From: Actinoplanes subtropicus
Lineage (GTDB): Bacteria; Actinomycetota; Actinomycetes; Mycobacteriales; Micromonosporaceae
Reading direction: 5' to 3'
Length of the DNA stretch: 64,000 nucleotides
NCBI RefSeq assembly: GCF_000721705.1
Contig: NZ_JOJL01000041.1
Coordinates: 4,570-68,569, forward strand
Of this stretch, positions 50,687 to 59,734 are shown piece after piece. The translations under genes were made by a program, and so were the position numbers. The stretch's first letter is position 1; each line of letters starts with the position of its first letter. The notes beneath the pieces were generated by a model. That model searched no databases and was not told where the DNA came from. It saw nothing but the letters and a program-made list of their open reading frames with translations.

Positions 50687-51771
50687 GGGGCGGCCGTCCG
50701 GCTGGTGCGCAGGACCACGATGAAGAACGGCGCGCCGAAGAAGGCCGTCACCACGCCGATCGGTATCTCGGCCTGGCCTCCCGCCGTCCTGGCCAGCAGA
50801 TCCGCCAGGGCCAGGAACGCGCCGCCGAAGAGGACCGACAGCGGCAGGATCGAGCGGTAACTCGGCCCCGCCAGCAGGCGCATCGTGTGCGGGACGATGA
50901 TGCCGACGAAGCCGATCAGGCCGGAGACCGAGACGGCCGCCGCGGTGCCCAGCGAGGCCGCGATGATCAGCAGGTAGCGGCTGCGCTGCGGGTGCAGGCC
51001 GAGGCCGGTCGCCTCCTCGTCGCCGACGGTCAGCACGTCGAGCTCGCGGCGCTGGCTCAGGACGATCGCGCCGGTCACCGCCGCGTAGGGCAGGACGAGT
51101 AACACGTCATGCCAGCCGGCGGTGGACAGGCGGCCCAGCAGCCACGAGTACACCTCACGCAGCGTGTCCACGTGTCGCTGCAATACGTACGTCTGGCAAG
51201 CCGCGAGAAACGACGAGACCGCGACCCCCGCCAGGATCAGCGTGGCCGGCGAGCGGTCGCGTCCGCCGGCCGCCCCGAGCAGCCAGGTGAGCGCGACCGC
51301 GATCAGGGCGCCGGCGAACGCCGCCATCGGCACCCCGATCGGCAGCTCGGCCGTGGCGTCGCCGGCGGTCGAGCGGAAGGCGATCACCGCGGTCACGCCG
51401 AGACCTGCGCCGGCCGCCACGCCGAGCAGGTGCGGGTCGGCCAGCGGGTTGCGGAAGACACCCTGGTACGCCGCGCCGGCCAGCGCCAGCATGCCGCCGA
51501 CCAGCAGGCCCAGCACCACGCGCGGCAGGCGCAGCTCGAGGAGGATCGCCACCTCACGGTCCGAGAGGCCGCTGCGCAGGCGTACGCCCGGAATTTGATC
51601 GAGAAGTTCCAGCGCGACGCCCGCCGGAGGCAGCGCGACCGAGCCGAAGGCGAGGCCCGCGATCAGCGCGACCAGCACCGCGAGAACGCCGCCCGCCAAC
51701 CAGGCCGGACGAAGGCCGGCGGGCCGCATCACCCGCCGGGTCGGACGCGCTTCGCGCAGGCCGGAACTCAC
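50683..51771 (-). CDS. btuC: Cobalamin ABC transporter permease (BtuC/FecCD-like)
   Basis: The 362-residue permease has about ten helices of the FecCD family, with LRLPRVVLGLLVGGMLALAGAAYQGVFRNPLADPHLLGVAAGAGLG (the family signature) near residues 80-130 and ISLIGFVGIIVPHTMRLL-like segments (GLIGFVGIIVPHTMRLLAGPSYR). It should carry cobalamin across the membrane with the binding protein and ATPase of the same operon. The start is uncertain: GTG at 51771 is used; an ATG at 51729 and an upstream one at 51843 are alternatives. Two copies of a 15-bp direct repeat lie at 51836-51865. Confidence 0.83.
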   Translation of the reverse strand: MSSGLREARPTRRVMRPAGLRPAWLAGGVLAVLVALIAGLAFGSVALPPAGVALELLDQIPGVRLRSGLSDREVAILLELRLPRVVLGLLVGGMLALAGAAYQGVFRNPLADPHLLGVAAGAGLGVTAVIAFRSTAGDATAELPIGVPMAAFAGALIAVALTWLLGAAGGRDRSPATLILAGVAVSSFLAACQTYVLQRHVDTLREVYSWLLGRLSTAGWHDVLLVLPYAAVTGAIVLSQRRELDVLTVGDEEATGLGLHPQRSRYLLIIAASLGTAAAVSVSGLIGFVGIIVPHTMRLLAGPSYRSILPLSVLFGGAFLALADLLARTAGGQAEIPIGVVTAFFGAPFFIVVLRTSRTAAP

Positions 51772-51886
51772 GCTGTGCCGTCCCTGGGTGTGCCCTCCTG
51801 GCCCTCGCCCGCGGCCTGGGCGAGCGACCTGCGGCTGTGCCAATCAAGGCTGTGCCAATCAAGGCGGGGCCGCTCGGTGCGGGCGG

Positions 51887-52828
51887 TCACGCCGGGACCT
51901 TGGCCACCGCGTCGGCGACGGACTGGACCAGATCGACCGTACGCGGGCCCCAGCGTGACGCGATGTCGTCGTCGAGCGGGAAGATCTGCCCGGCCTTGAC
52001 CGCCGTGATCGTGTTCCAGCCGGGGCGCGCCGCCACGGTCGACGCCGACTGTTTGCAGCACCTGCTGTCGGCCAGGAAGATCGTGTCCGGATTGGACTTG
52101 ATCAGCGCTTCCGCGGAGAGCTGCGGATACCCGCCCTTCGCGCCGGTCGGGTCGGCCGCGTCGGCCACGTTGGTCATGCCGAACATCGCGAAGATCGACC
52201 CGATGAAGGTCTTCGAGGTGACCGAGTAGAGCGTCGGATCGAGCTCGTAGTAATAGCTGAGCGGCTTGGTGCGGGCCGGCACACCCCGCACGATCTTTTC
52301 GATCTGGCTGGTCATCCGCTGGTGCAGCGCCTCGGCCTCGGCCTGGTGACCGGTCAAACTGCCAAGTTCACCAATTTCCCGGTACGTGTCGTCCATGCTG
52401 ACCGCCGCGGGCGTGCGAACCACCGGGATCTTGAGTTTGCCCAGCTGCTCCACGATCTTGTCGATGTCCTCGGAGAGCACGACGAGGTCGGGGTTCTTGG
52501 CGGCGATCGCCTCGGCGTTCGGCTTGAAGCCGGAGAGATCGGTCTTCGGCGTGCCGGCCGGGTAGTCGGACTGGTCGTCGACGGCCACCACCTGCGGCCC
52601 GGCCCCGATCGCGAAGAGCATCTCGGTGGCGGTCGGGGTGAGCGAGACGATCCGTTTGGGCTGCGCGGCCAGCGTGAGACTGCCGACGGTTACCGGATAC
52701 GACGCGGCGGCCCCGGGCGACGATGTCCCGGACGTCGTGGATGTCGCCGTTTTGTCGTTCGCTGCGCCGCAGCCGGCCGCCGTCAGCAGGGCAGCCGCCG
52801 TCACAACGGCGGTGAGCACGCGTTTCAT
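51887..52828 (-). CDS. btuF: Cobalamin-binding lipoprotein of ABC importer (BtuF-like)
   Basis: The 313-residue lipoprotein begins MKRVLTAVVTAAALLTAAGCG, a signal ending in the lipobox L-T-A-A-G-C. The rest is a helical-backbone metal-receptor domain (PF01497): AQPKRIVSLTPTATEMLFAIGAG, NPDLVVLSEDIDKIVEQLGK and DSRCCKQSAS. It should bind cobalamin outside the membrane and hand it to the permease. The ATG at 52828 follows AGGAGG. A cobalamin riboswitch precedes the gene, which supports vitamin B12 over iron-siderophore. It is the first gene of the btuF-btuC-btuD operon. Confidence 0.88.
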   Translation of the reverse strand: MKRVLTAVVTAAALLTAAGCGAANDKTATSTTSGTSSPGAAASYPVTVGSLTLAAQPKRIVSLTPTATEMLFAIGAGPQVVAVDDQSDYPAGTPKTDLSGFKPNAEAIAAKNPDLVVLSEDIDKIVEQLGKLKIPVVRTPAAVSMDDTYREIGELGSLTGHQAEAEALHQRMTSQIEKIVRGVPARTKPLSYYYELDPTLYSVTSKTFIGSIFAMFGMTNVADAADPTGAKGGYPQLSAEALIKSNPDTIFLADSRCCKQSASTVAARPGWNTITAVKAGQIFPLDDDIASRWGPRTVDLVQSVADAVAKVPA

Positions 52829-52889
52829 CGAGTCCTCCTGTCGCCGGGCAAGCGGTGCTGCTTCGCCGACAGGAACCCGGATCACCCGG

Positions 52890-53080
52890 CCCGCCCGCGA
52901 GGCGCCCCTCCCCGAGAGCGCTTCTTCGCGACCGACGCCCAGGCGACCTGGCTAACCTCGAGGAGGCATCACAGTTGCGGGACAGCGCCGGTTTCCCACC
53001 GGCTTCGCTGCGACGCGGTCCCCCGCACGCTATCCCACCCCACCGACATTTTCCCCGCGGCCCGTCGCGGGTCGCCGGTC
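52890..53080 (-). ncRNA. Cobalamin (B12) riboswitch
   Basis: On the minus strand the leader holds GCCGGTGGGAAACCGGCGC followed by TGTCCCGCAACTGTGATGCC, which matches the conserved core and B12 box of cobalamin riboswitches. GCCAGGTCGCCTGGGCG lies further downstream. Downstream of the aptamer CCTGTCG (52869-52875) can pair with CGACAGG overlapping the AGGAGG of the btuF start, so control at translation is likely. The aptamer boundaries are estimated. Confidence 0.85.
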
Positions 53081-53126
53081 ACCGAAGTCGGTATCGGGAG
53101 TGCCCGGATCTCGCCCCCGAAGGCCG

Positions 53127-53462
53127 TCAGGTGGCGCGCGGGGAGTTCGAGTCGGCGTCGGTGGGCGCGTCGGTGGCTTCGGTGGGGAGAGCGGCGCGGT
53201 CGCCGGCCGCGGCGGCTTCCTCGTCGCCGGCCAGGGCGGCGCGTAGGCGCTGCTTCTCGGCGGTGCGGCGGGAGGCGGCGCTGGCCAGTTGCTCGCCCAT
53301 CCTGTTGCGCCAGTCGGCCAGCAGGAAGTAGGAGGCGGCCGCCGAGACGACCAGGGCGATCATCGCTTTGACCAGGATGTTGAGCGGGAGCGGCAGGAGC
53401 AGCACGAAGATCAGCACGAACAGGCCCAGGCGGCCGAGCGTGTACTTGACGGCGGGACTCAT
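53127..53462 (-). CDS. DUF4229 membrane protein
   Basis: The 111-residue protein starts with two adjacent hydrophobic helices (YTLGRLGLFVLIFVLLLP and ILVKAMIALVVSAAASYFLL), then DWRNRMGEQLA, which is characteristic of DUF4229 proteins, and an acidic tail of about 35 residues. Function is unknown. The ATG follows AGGGAGAG. It is 10 bases after the upstream small membrane protein on the same strand, downstream of mqnE. It ends 41 bases before the estimated start of the B12 riboswitch. Confidence 0.8.
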   Translation of the reverse strand: MSPAVKYTLGRLGLFVLIFVLLLPLPLNILVKAMIALVVSAAASYFLLADWRNRMGEQLASAASRRTAEKQRLRAALAGDEEAAAAGDRAALPTEATDAPTDADSNSPRAT

Positions 53463-53472
53463 TCTTCTCTCC

Positions 53473-53904
53473 CTAACCCGCGCGGTGGCTCAGCCACCGG
53501 AGGCCGTAGAACCAGACCAGGCAATAGACGACCGTGCACGCGCCGGCCGCGAGCACGCCGCTGACCAGGGCGGGGAAGACCGGCGCGGCGGCGGCCGCGA
53601 GACTGAGGCCGGCGGCCACCCCGAAGCCGGCCGCCAGCACGGCCACCACGACACGGTACGGCCCGGCCTCGGCGGCGGCGCGGAACTCCTCGATGAACAG
53701 CCACAGCGGGAGGATCAGCGCGAGCCAGCCGCTGGTGTGGCCGAAGTCGGTGACCCGGGTCAGCGCCAGGATCGCCTCGAAGACCAGCAGCAGGACGGCA
53801 CCGGTCACGAGCCCGGCCAGCGCGGTGCCCAGCAGGTCGCCGATGGTGGCCAAGCGTCCGCTGGGGTCGCGACGGGGACGACGCTCACTCTTTGTCTCGG
53901 TCAT
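53473..53904 (-). CDS. Small membrane protein of unknown function
   Basis: The 143-residue product has four predicted helices (LLGTALAGLVTGAVLLLVFEAILAL, GWLALILPLWLFIEEF, VVVAVLAAGFGVAAGLSLAAAAA, VSGVLAAGACTVVYCLVWFYGLRWL) after a basic N-terminus. No family was recognised with confidence. It lies 35 bases after mqnE and just before the DUF4229 gene, so the three may be co-transcribed. A role in quinone biology is possible only by position. Confidence 0.7.
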   Translation of the reverse strand: MTETKSERRPRRDPSGRLATIGDLLGTALAGLVTGAVLLLVFEAILALTRVTDFGHTSGWLALILPLWLFIEEFRAAAEAGPYRVVVAVLAAGFGVAAGLSLAAAAAPVFPALVSGVLAAGACTVVYCLVWFYGLRWLSHRAG

Positions 53905-53939
53905 GACAAACCGAGGGTACGCCGTGCCGAAGTGTCCTC

Positions 53940-55112
53940 TTACGCCCAGACCTGCTGAGGCTCGCTCCGTCGCTCGGCCAGACTCGGGGCCCCGTCGTAC
54001 TCGCGGATCACTTCATACCTCGTGGTGCGCTCGACCGGCTGGAAACCGGCGTCCCAGATGAGATCGAGCAGGTCATCGCGGTGCATGGGGTGCGCACCGG
54101 CATCGTGTGTGATCTTGTACGCCGCCATCGAGCCGTCGAGATCGTCGGCGCCGAAGTTGAGCGCGAGCTGCGCCACCGACAGCCCGTGCGTGCCCGTCGA
54201 GCACTGCACATGCGGCACGTTGTCGAACAGCAGGCGGGAGACCGCGAACGTCTTCAGCGACTCGGCCGGCGCGGCCATCGTCGTACGCGATTGAAGTTTG
54301 TTTCTGATCTTGCCATCCGGCGCGCCGACGTCGTCGTGCTGGTAGCGCAGCGGGACGAAGACGGCGAAGCCACCGGTCTCCTCCTGCAGCTCGCGCAGCC
54401 GTAGCACGTGGTCGACCCGGTGCCGCGGCTCCTCGATGTGGCCGTAGAGCATGGTGGCCGGGGTCTTCATCCCCTTCTCGTGGGCGAGCCGGTGGATGCG
54501 CGACCAGTCCGGCCAGTGGCAGTCGTGGTCGACGATCTGCCGCCGGACCTCCTCGTCGAAGATCTCGGCGCCGCCGCCGGTCAGCGACTCGAGGCCGGCC
54601 GCCATCAGCTCGTCGAGAACCTCCGCCGCGGGCAGTCCGCTGATCTTTTCGAACCACTGGATCTCGGTGGCGGTGAAGCACCTGAGCTTGACGTCGGGCA
54701 GCGCCGCGGTCAGCTCGCGCAGCACCTCGGGGTAATAGCGCCAGGGCAGGGTCGGGTGCAGGCCGTTGACGACCTGCAGCTCGGTCAGCTGCTCGCCGGC
54801 CATCGCCCGCGCCGTGCGCACCGCCTCGTCGACCGGCATGGCGTATGCATCTGTTTCGCCTGGTTTGCGCTGAAAGGAACAATAGGCGCAGCTTGCGGAG
54901 CAAACGTTCGTCAGATGGAGGTGCCGGCTGAGGTTGAACATCACCCGATCACCGTTGAGCTCGGTACGCCGGTGGTGGGCGAGACGGCCGAGCCAGGCGA
55001 GATCGTCGGACTCGTACAACGCGATGCCGTCCTCGCGAGTCAGCCGCTCACCGGCGTAGACCTTCGCCTCGAGCTCGCGCTTCAACCCGGCGTCCATCAA
55101 CCCGGCGTCCAT
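53940..55112 (-). CDS. mqnE: Aminofutalosine synthase MqnE
   Basis: The 390-residue radical SAM enzyme has the cluster motif C71-x3-C75-x2-C78 (CSASCAYC). NLSRHLHLTNVCSASCAYCSFQR, GGGAEIFDEEVRRQIV, and YGHIEEPRHRVDHVLRLRELQEETGGF are typical of MqnE. It joins 3-enolpyruvyl-benzoate (from MqnA) to SAM-derived adenosyl radical, forming aminofutalosine. The ATG at 55112 follows GGAAAGGGG. The N-terminus carries a duplicated MDAGL (15-base repeat), so a second ATG at 55097 is possible. Confidence 0.95.
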   Translation of the reverse strand: MDAGLMDAGLKRELEAKVYAGERLTREDGIALYESDDLAWLGRLAHHRRTELNGDRVMFNLSRHLHLTNVCSASCAYCSFQRKPGETDAYAMPVDEAVRTARAMAGEQLTELQVVNGLHPTLPWRYYPEVLRELTAALPDVKLRCFTATEIQWFEKISGLPAAEVLDELMAAGLESLTGGGAEIFDEEVRRQIVDHDCHWPDWSRIHRLAHEKGMKTPATMLYGHIEEPRHRVDHVLRLRELQEETGGFAVFVPLRYQHDDVGAPDGKIRNKLQSRTTMAAPAESLKTFAVSRLLFDNVPHVQCSTGTHGLSVAQLALNFGADDLDGSMAAYKITHDAGAHPMHRDDLLDLIWDAGFQPVERTTRYEVIREYDGAPSLAERRSEPQQVWA

Positions 55113-55322
55113 GTACGACCCCTTTCCTGATCCTGGCGACGAGACTACGTCTTGCCTACGACACATCCCTCAGCGGCAGGTCAGAGCGGTGTTGTCCGGA
55201 TTCCCAGCCTTCTTTCACCTTCGATCAATCGACAGCCGTGTGAGGAATGCGGTAAGCAATTAGGGGGACACGAAGCGGCAGTGGATCACGAATCCGGACC
55301 CGCGGCCACGGACGGGGAGCTA

Positions 55323-56945
55323 ATGGCGACATCGCGACACGCAGACCGGCGAAACCGTACGGCGCACCCCTGGTGGCGCCCGGCGGGGTATTCGGCTGCC
55401 GCGACGGCCGCCATCGCGGCCTTGTTCGCCCCGGTTCCCGCCCTCGCCGACCCCGGTGCGGCCCAGCCGCCCACCGCGCCGATCGCGGTGCCCAACCCCG
55501 GCGTCCGGCCGGTGGCGCTCGGCACCCTCCAGCTGCCCGGCCAGAGCGGCACGCAGCAGGTCGCCGTGCATACGATCCCCGGCGCCGCGTCCAGCCCGGT
55601 CCTGCAACAGGTGGAAAAGGGCCGCGAAGACAACGCGGCGATGGGCGACCAGCTGATCGGGATCAAGGACGACCGCACGCTGGCCAAGCAGCAGCAGACG
55701 GCCGCCCAGCAGCAGTACGACAAGGCCGTCGAGCAGATGCAGCAGGCGCGTGCGGATGTCGCCGCCGCGGCGGCCCAGTCCATGATCCAGGCCGCCGCCA
55801 TGCCGCCCGGTGTCTACGACCCGCAGCTGGCCGACCTCGACAACTTCGCCCGCCTGCAGCGCGGCGAGTCCGACACCTCGCAGGTCGCCGCCGTCCAGCT
55901 GGCCAACGCGGAAACCGCCGTCCAGCTCGCCCTGGATGCGAATACGTTGGCCCAGCAGAAGGTCGACGAGCTGACCAAGAAGTACGACGCGCTCAACGCC
56001 CAGCTGCACAAGAAGGAGGTCGCGCAGTCGGCCTTCGAGGCCAAGCACAAGGCCGAGATCGACGCGGCCGAGGCCAGCGAAACCGCGACCGACAACGCGC
56101 TCGGCCAGCAGTACCTGGCGGGGGCCGAGGCCGGCCGTGGCGCCGACCCGCGCGCGCTGCAGGCCCTGACGTTCGCCCTGGCCCAGCGCGGCGACCCGTA
56201 CGTGTGGTCCGAGGAGGGGCCGAACGCGTACGACTGCTCCGGTTTGACATATGCGGCGTATCACTCGGTCGGCTTCCCGCTCGAGCGGGTCTCCCGCGAC
56301 CAGTACTGGCAGACCCACCTCAAGGTGGTCGACCGCTATTCGCTGCTCCCCGGCGACCTGCTGTTCTTCAGCTACTCCAACAGCTGGCGCGGCATCCACC
56401 ACGTCGCGATGTATGCCGGCGACGGCATGATGGTCGAGGCCCCGCGCACCGGTCTCAACGTGCGGCTCACCCCGGTCCGCTGGACGCAGCTGTTCCAGGC
56501 CACCCGGGTGTTCGGCTCGGTCCCGGGCGTCACCGAGGGCCCGGCGCTGGGCTCGCCGGACCCGGATCCCTCGACGCCGGACAACAACCCGACAACGAGC
56601 CCGACGCCCAGCCCGAGCGCGACGACCAAGCCGCCGACGAGCTCGCCGACCTCGAAGCCGACCACCACCCCGCCCACGACCAAGCCGACCACCACCCCGC
56701 CGACCACCAAGCCGACCACAACGCCGCCGACCACCACGCCCACGACCCCGGCCACCACCGCGCCCACGACCCCGGCCACCACCGAGCCGACCACCACGGC
56801 GCCGGCCAACAATCCCACCACCGCTGCCACCACCGCCGAGCCGACCAGCGCATCGACCACCGCCGCCGAGCCGAGCAGCGCGTCGACCAGCTCGGCGACG
56901 GCGGCGGAACACACCAGCCAGTCCGCGTCGGCCAGCGCGGGTTGA
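55323..56945 (+). CDS. Secreted NlpC/P60 cell-wall endopeptidase
   Basis: The 540-residue protein has a signal sequence (about 1-43), a long helical region (about 90-275) with two coiled-coil-like stretches, and an NlpC/P60 domain (about 280-395) with the catalytic C305 (DCSGLTYAAY) and H360 (IHHVAMYAGDG). It ends with about 140 residues rich in Thr/Pro/Ser repeats (TTPPTTKPTTTPP type), which can span or bind the wall. Such enzymes cut the peptide stems of peptidoglycan and act in growth or separation. The ATG follows GGGGAG. Confidence 0.88.
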   Translation: MATSRHADRRNRTAHPWWRPAGYSAAATAAIAALFAPVPALADPGAAQPPTAPIAVPNPGVRPVALGTLQLPGQSGTQQVAVHTIPGAASSPVLQQVEKGREDNAAMGDQLIGIKDDRTLAKQQQTAAQQQYDKAVEQMQQARADVAAAAAQSMIQAAAMPPGVYDPQLADLDNFARLQRGESDTSQVAAVQLANAETAVQLALDANTLAQQKVDELTKKYDALNAQLHKKEVAQSAFEAKHKAEIDAAEASETATDNALGQQYLAGAEAGRGADPRALQALTFALAQRGDPYVWSEEGPNAYDCSGLTYAAYHSVGFPLERVSRDQYWQTHLKVVDRYSLLPGDLLFFSYSNSWRGIHHVAMYAGDGMMVEAPRTGLNVRLTPVRWTQLFQATRVFGSVPGVTEGPALGSPDPDPSTPDNNPTTSPTPSPSATTKPPTSSPTSKPTTTPPTTKPTTTPPTTKPTTTPPTTTPTTPATTAPTTPATTEPTTTAPANNPTTAATTAEPTSASTTAAEPSSASTSSATAAEHTSQSASASAG

Positions 56946-57113
56946 TCGGCCCGGCTATCGTCCGCGAGGGCGGTAAAAGATCGCCTTTCCGGTGGTAACG
57001 CACCGGCTATGCGAGTGGCCGGGTTGGTGCCGGGTGCGCTGACGCGCGCGGATATGGCACGGTTAAGGCAGCGCCCGACGTCCCGGACCGTCGGCACGCG
57101 GTCGGGAGGGTAC

Positions 57114-59492
57114 ATGGACGAGCGGCAGGCGACACCGGACGACGACGGCACCCGGCCGCACGCCGGTGACGAGCCGGAGGCGTATGCGCCGCCGCCACCA
57201 CCCGCCCCCGGCGCGCTGTGGGCCGACCGCCCGGGCAACGCCCCGGTGAGCGGGGCGAGTGGGCGTGCCTCGGTGCCGGGCGCCGGCGTCGACCGCACAC
57301 CCGGCTCGGCCGGTGCCTCGGGCGCGGCTCGCGTCCCGGGCTCGGTCAGCGCCTCCGTTCCGGTTTCGGGGCCTGGGCGCTCTCCTGGCTCGGTCAGTGC
57401 GTCCGTTCCGGTCTCCGGGCCCGGCCTGCCCGGGCGCACGCCCGGTTCGGTCAGCGCGTCGGCGCCGGTCTCCGGGCCCGGCCGCGTGACCGGTTCGGCC
57501 AGGCCGATCAGCGCGGCTGGTTCGGCGCGGCCGGTCAGCCCTTCCGACGACGCGAGCCCGGTCAGCCCGGCCGGCACCGCTCGGCCCGGCAGTGCGGCCG
57601 GTTCGGCCCAGCCGGGCAGCGGGGCCGGTTCAGTCCGGCCGGGCAGCGCGGCTGGTTCAGCCCGGCCGGTCAGCCCGGCCGGCACCGCGCGGCCTGTCCG
57701 CGCTGCCGGTTCGGCTCGGCCGGTCAGTTCCGGGGGCGAGAGTCTGGTTCCGGAGCTGGTCGACGGCTCGTCGCGGGAGATTCCGGTCAAGCCGGGCGCC
57801 GGCGCCGCCCGGGCCACCGTGCCCGGCTCGATCAATCCCGACGCCGGCGCGGTGCGTGCGGGCACCTGGCCGAGCGGCGTCTACGGCGGCCGGCCCGCCG
57901 AGTCGCCGGTGACCGACAAGCCGGTCGTCTCCTCGACCTCGATCGGCTCGGCCGCGGTCCGGCCCGGCCGGGCCATGAGCGAGCCCGACGAACCGCAGCC
58001 CACCGACCCCAAGCCGACCGAGCCCGACCCGGCTCGGCCCGAGCCCGGCGACCCGAGGCCGGGCGAGCCCGAGCCGACCGAGCCCGCCAAGCCCGGAGAA
58101 CCCAAGCCCGGAGAACCCAAGCCCGGCGACCCGCGGCCTGGTGAGCCGCGGCCCGGCGAGCCGAAACCCGGCGACCCGCGGCCCGGTGAGCCGAAACCCG
58201 GCGAGCCCGATGAGCCCGAGCCGGCCAAGCCGGAGCCGCCGCGTCCGGTGCCCGGCCCGCCGCCGGGGCGGCCCGAGCCGACCAGGCCCGAGCCGACCAG
58301 GCCCTTCGAGCCGCCGGCGCCGTTCCCGTCGCCGCAGCCCGGGCCGTTCCCCTCGCCGCCGGTCCCGGCACCGCCGCCGGATCCGTACCCGACGCCCGGG
58401 CCGTCGCCGGCGCCGAGCCCCGTGCCACCCACCCCTGGTCCGTCGCCGGTTCCGCCCGGCCCCGGCCCGTCGCCGGTGCCTCCGGGTCCCGGCCCGGGCC
58501 CGGTGCCGCCCGGCCCGGGTCCCAGCCCGGTGCCGCCCGGTCCCGGCCCGAGCCCGGTGCCCGGCCCGCCGCAGCCGATCTTCCCGCCGCCGCCCAGCAT
58601 CTCGGCCGGCGGTCGACCGGCTGCCGACGGACCCGACGCCGGAGGCTGGGCGTTCGGCCGACCGAGCACGGGCACACCGAGCACGGCCGGGCCGAGCGTG
58701 AACGGACCGGGCATGAGCGGACCGGGCATCAGCGGACCGGGCATCAGCGGACCGAACACGAGCGGATCAGGCACGGGCGGATCAGGCATGGGCGGATCGG
58801 CCGGCGTGGGATGGGCCGCCGGCGGAGCCAACGCGGGCGGCCCCCACAGCGGCGGCCGGACGACCGGCGGACCGGGTGCGAGCGGACCGGCAGCGCCGGC
58901 GGCTGGCACCGTGCAGGCCGGAACGGGGCAGGCCGGAACGGGGCAGGCCGGAACGGGGCAGGCCGGAACGGGGCAGGCCGGAACGGGGCAGGCCGGAACG
59001 GGGCAGGCCGGGACTGGCTTCCCCTCGTACACCATGCCGCCCTCGACCCCCAACCACCCGGCGGCAAGCCCCCCGCCGACCCCGTTCGGGGTCGGCGGAC
59101 CGGCGTCCGTGACTCAGCCGTTCGGTGCGACTTCGATGCCGATCGCGCAGGTCAGCCGCCCGCCCGCCTACCCGCCGGAGTTCGACCCGGCGGCCACCGC
59201 GGCCGTGCCGCAGCAGCGCGGCCTCGGCGGCACCGTCTATGGCGCCGATGACTACCCGTCGATCGACACCACCATGCCGGTGTCGACCAATCCCGTGGAG
59301 AACTCCGGCTCGCTGACCGGCCACATCCTGGCTCAGGGCTGGCGCGACGAGATCGTCGACCGGCGCCGCAGCAACCTCAAGGTGGCGATCGCCATGCTGG
59401 TGGTGCTGGGCCTCCTGGTGGCGGTGAGTGTGGTGTTCATGCTCACGGCCGGTAGCGCGTTTACCGACATGATTTCGAAGATGTTCAGCTGA
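57114..59492 (+). CDS. Proline/glycine-rich repeat protein with C-terminal membrane helix
   Basis: The 792-residue protein is mostly low complexity: Pro/Ser/Gly-rich (residues 60-300), P-G-E-P-K-P-G-D-P-R-P repeats (about 300-400), G-P-G-P/P-V-P-P repeats (about 440-520), and seven T-G-Q-A-G units (about 600-640). Near the end a hydrophobic helix (AIAMLVVLGLLVAVSVVFML, about 760-780) is followed by a short tail. The ATG follows GGGAGGG. The long disordered part would be cytoplasmic or outside depending on topology. No family was recognised. It follows the NlpC gene by 168 bases on the same strand. Confidence 0.8.
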   Translation: MDERQATPDDDGTRPHAGDEPEAYAPPPPPAPGALWADRPGNAPVSGASGRASVPGAGVDRTPGSAGASGAARVPGSVSASVPVSGPGRSPGSVSASVPVSGPGLPGRTPGSVSASAPVSGPGRVTGSARPISAAGSARPVSPSDDASPVSPAGTARPGSAAGSAQPGSGAGSVRPGSAAGSARPVSPAGTARPVRAAGSARPVSSGGESLVPELVDGSSREIPVKPGAGAARATVPGSINPDAGAVRAGTWPSGVYGGRPAESPVTDKPVVSSTSIGSAAVRPGRAMSEPDEPQPTDPKPTEPDPARPEPGDPRPGEPEPTEPAKPGEPKPGEPKPGDPRPGEPRPGEPKPGDPRPGEPKPGEPDEPEPAKPEPPRPVPGPPPGRPEPTRPEPTRPFEPPAPFPSPQPGPFPSPPVPAPPPDPYPTPGPSPAPSPVPPTPGPSPVPPGPGPSPVPPGPGPGPVPPGPGPSPVPPGPGPSPVPGPPQPIFPPPPSISAGGRPAADGPDAGGWAFGRPSTGTPSTAGPSVNGPGMSGPGISGPGISGPNTSGSGTGGSGMGGSAGVGWAAGGANAGGPHSGGRTTGGPGASGPAAPAAGTVQAGTGQAGTGQAGTGQAGTGQAGTGQAGTGQAGTGFPSYTMPPSTPNHPAASPPPTPFGVGGPASVTQPFGATSMPIAQVSRPPAYPPEFDPAATAAVPQQRGLGGTVYGADDYPSIDTTMPVSTNPVENSGSLTGHILAQGWRDEIVDRRRSNLKVAIAMLVVLGLLVAVSVVFMLTAGSAFTDMISKMFS
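58917..59015. repeat. 15-bp tandem repeat, six copies
   Basis: The unit GAACGGGGCAGGCCG is repeated perfectly at 58921, 58936, 58951, 58966, 58981 and 58996 and encodes T-G-Q-A-G repeats. A degenerate seventh copy (GGACTGGC) follows. It is a length-variable locus in the proline-rich gene. Confidence 0.9.
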
Positions 59493-59734
59493 GTTGTCGC
59501 AGGTACCCGGCGCCGCCTATCCTTGCCAGGTTTGCGCCGGGGGGGTGAGCCTGCCCACTGCGGGCGCGGAATGCGGTCGGCGTGACAAACGTTGAGCCGT
59601 ACACTTATGACAGTTGTTCACGCGGCGTGCCTTCACGGAGCATGCCACGGGCGTTCTTGCGGGCAGTACAGCGGACGGCTCTCAGTAGCCGCGGCGGGCC
59701 ATTCGCGAGCATGCGCCCCCGTAGAGAGGTTCTC

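Noticed and set aside
51836..51865. Attachment site or transposon scar (two copies of TGTGCCAATCAAGGC)
   Set aside because: The two copies are directly adjacent, with no integrase, transposase or tRNA gene nearby. A simple tandem duplication explains them.
55152..55322. c-di-AMP (ydaO) riboswitch in front of the NlpC/P60 gene
   Set aside because: Such riboswitches often precede wall hydrolases in actinomycetes, but I could not find the conserved core segments in order. A covariance search (RF00379) would settle it.
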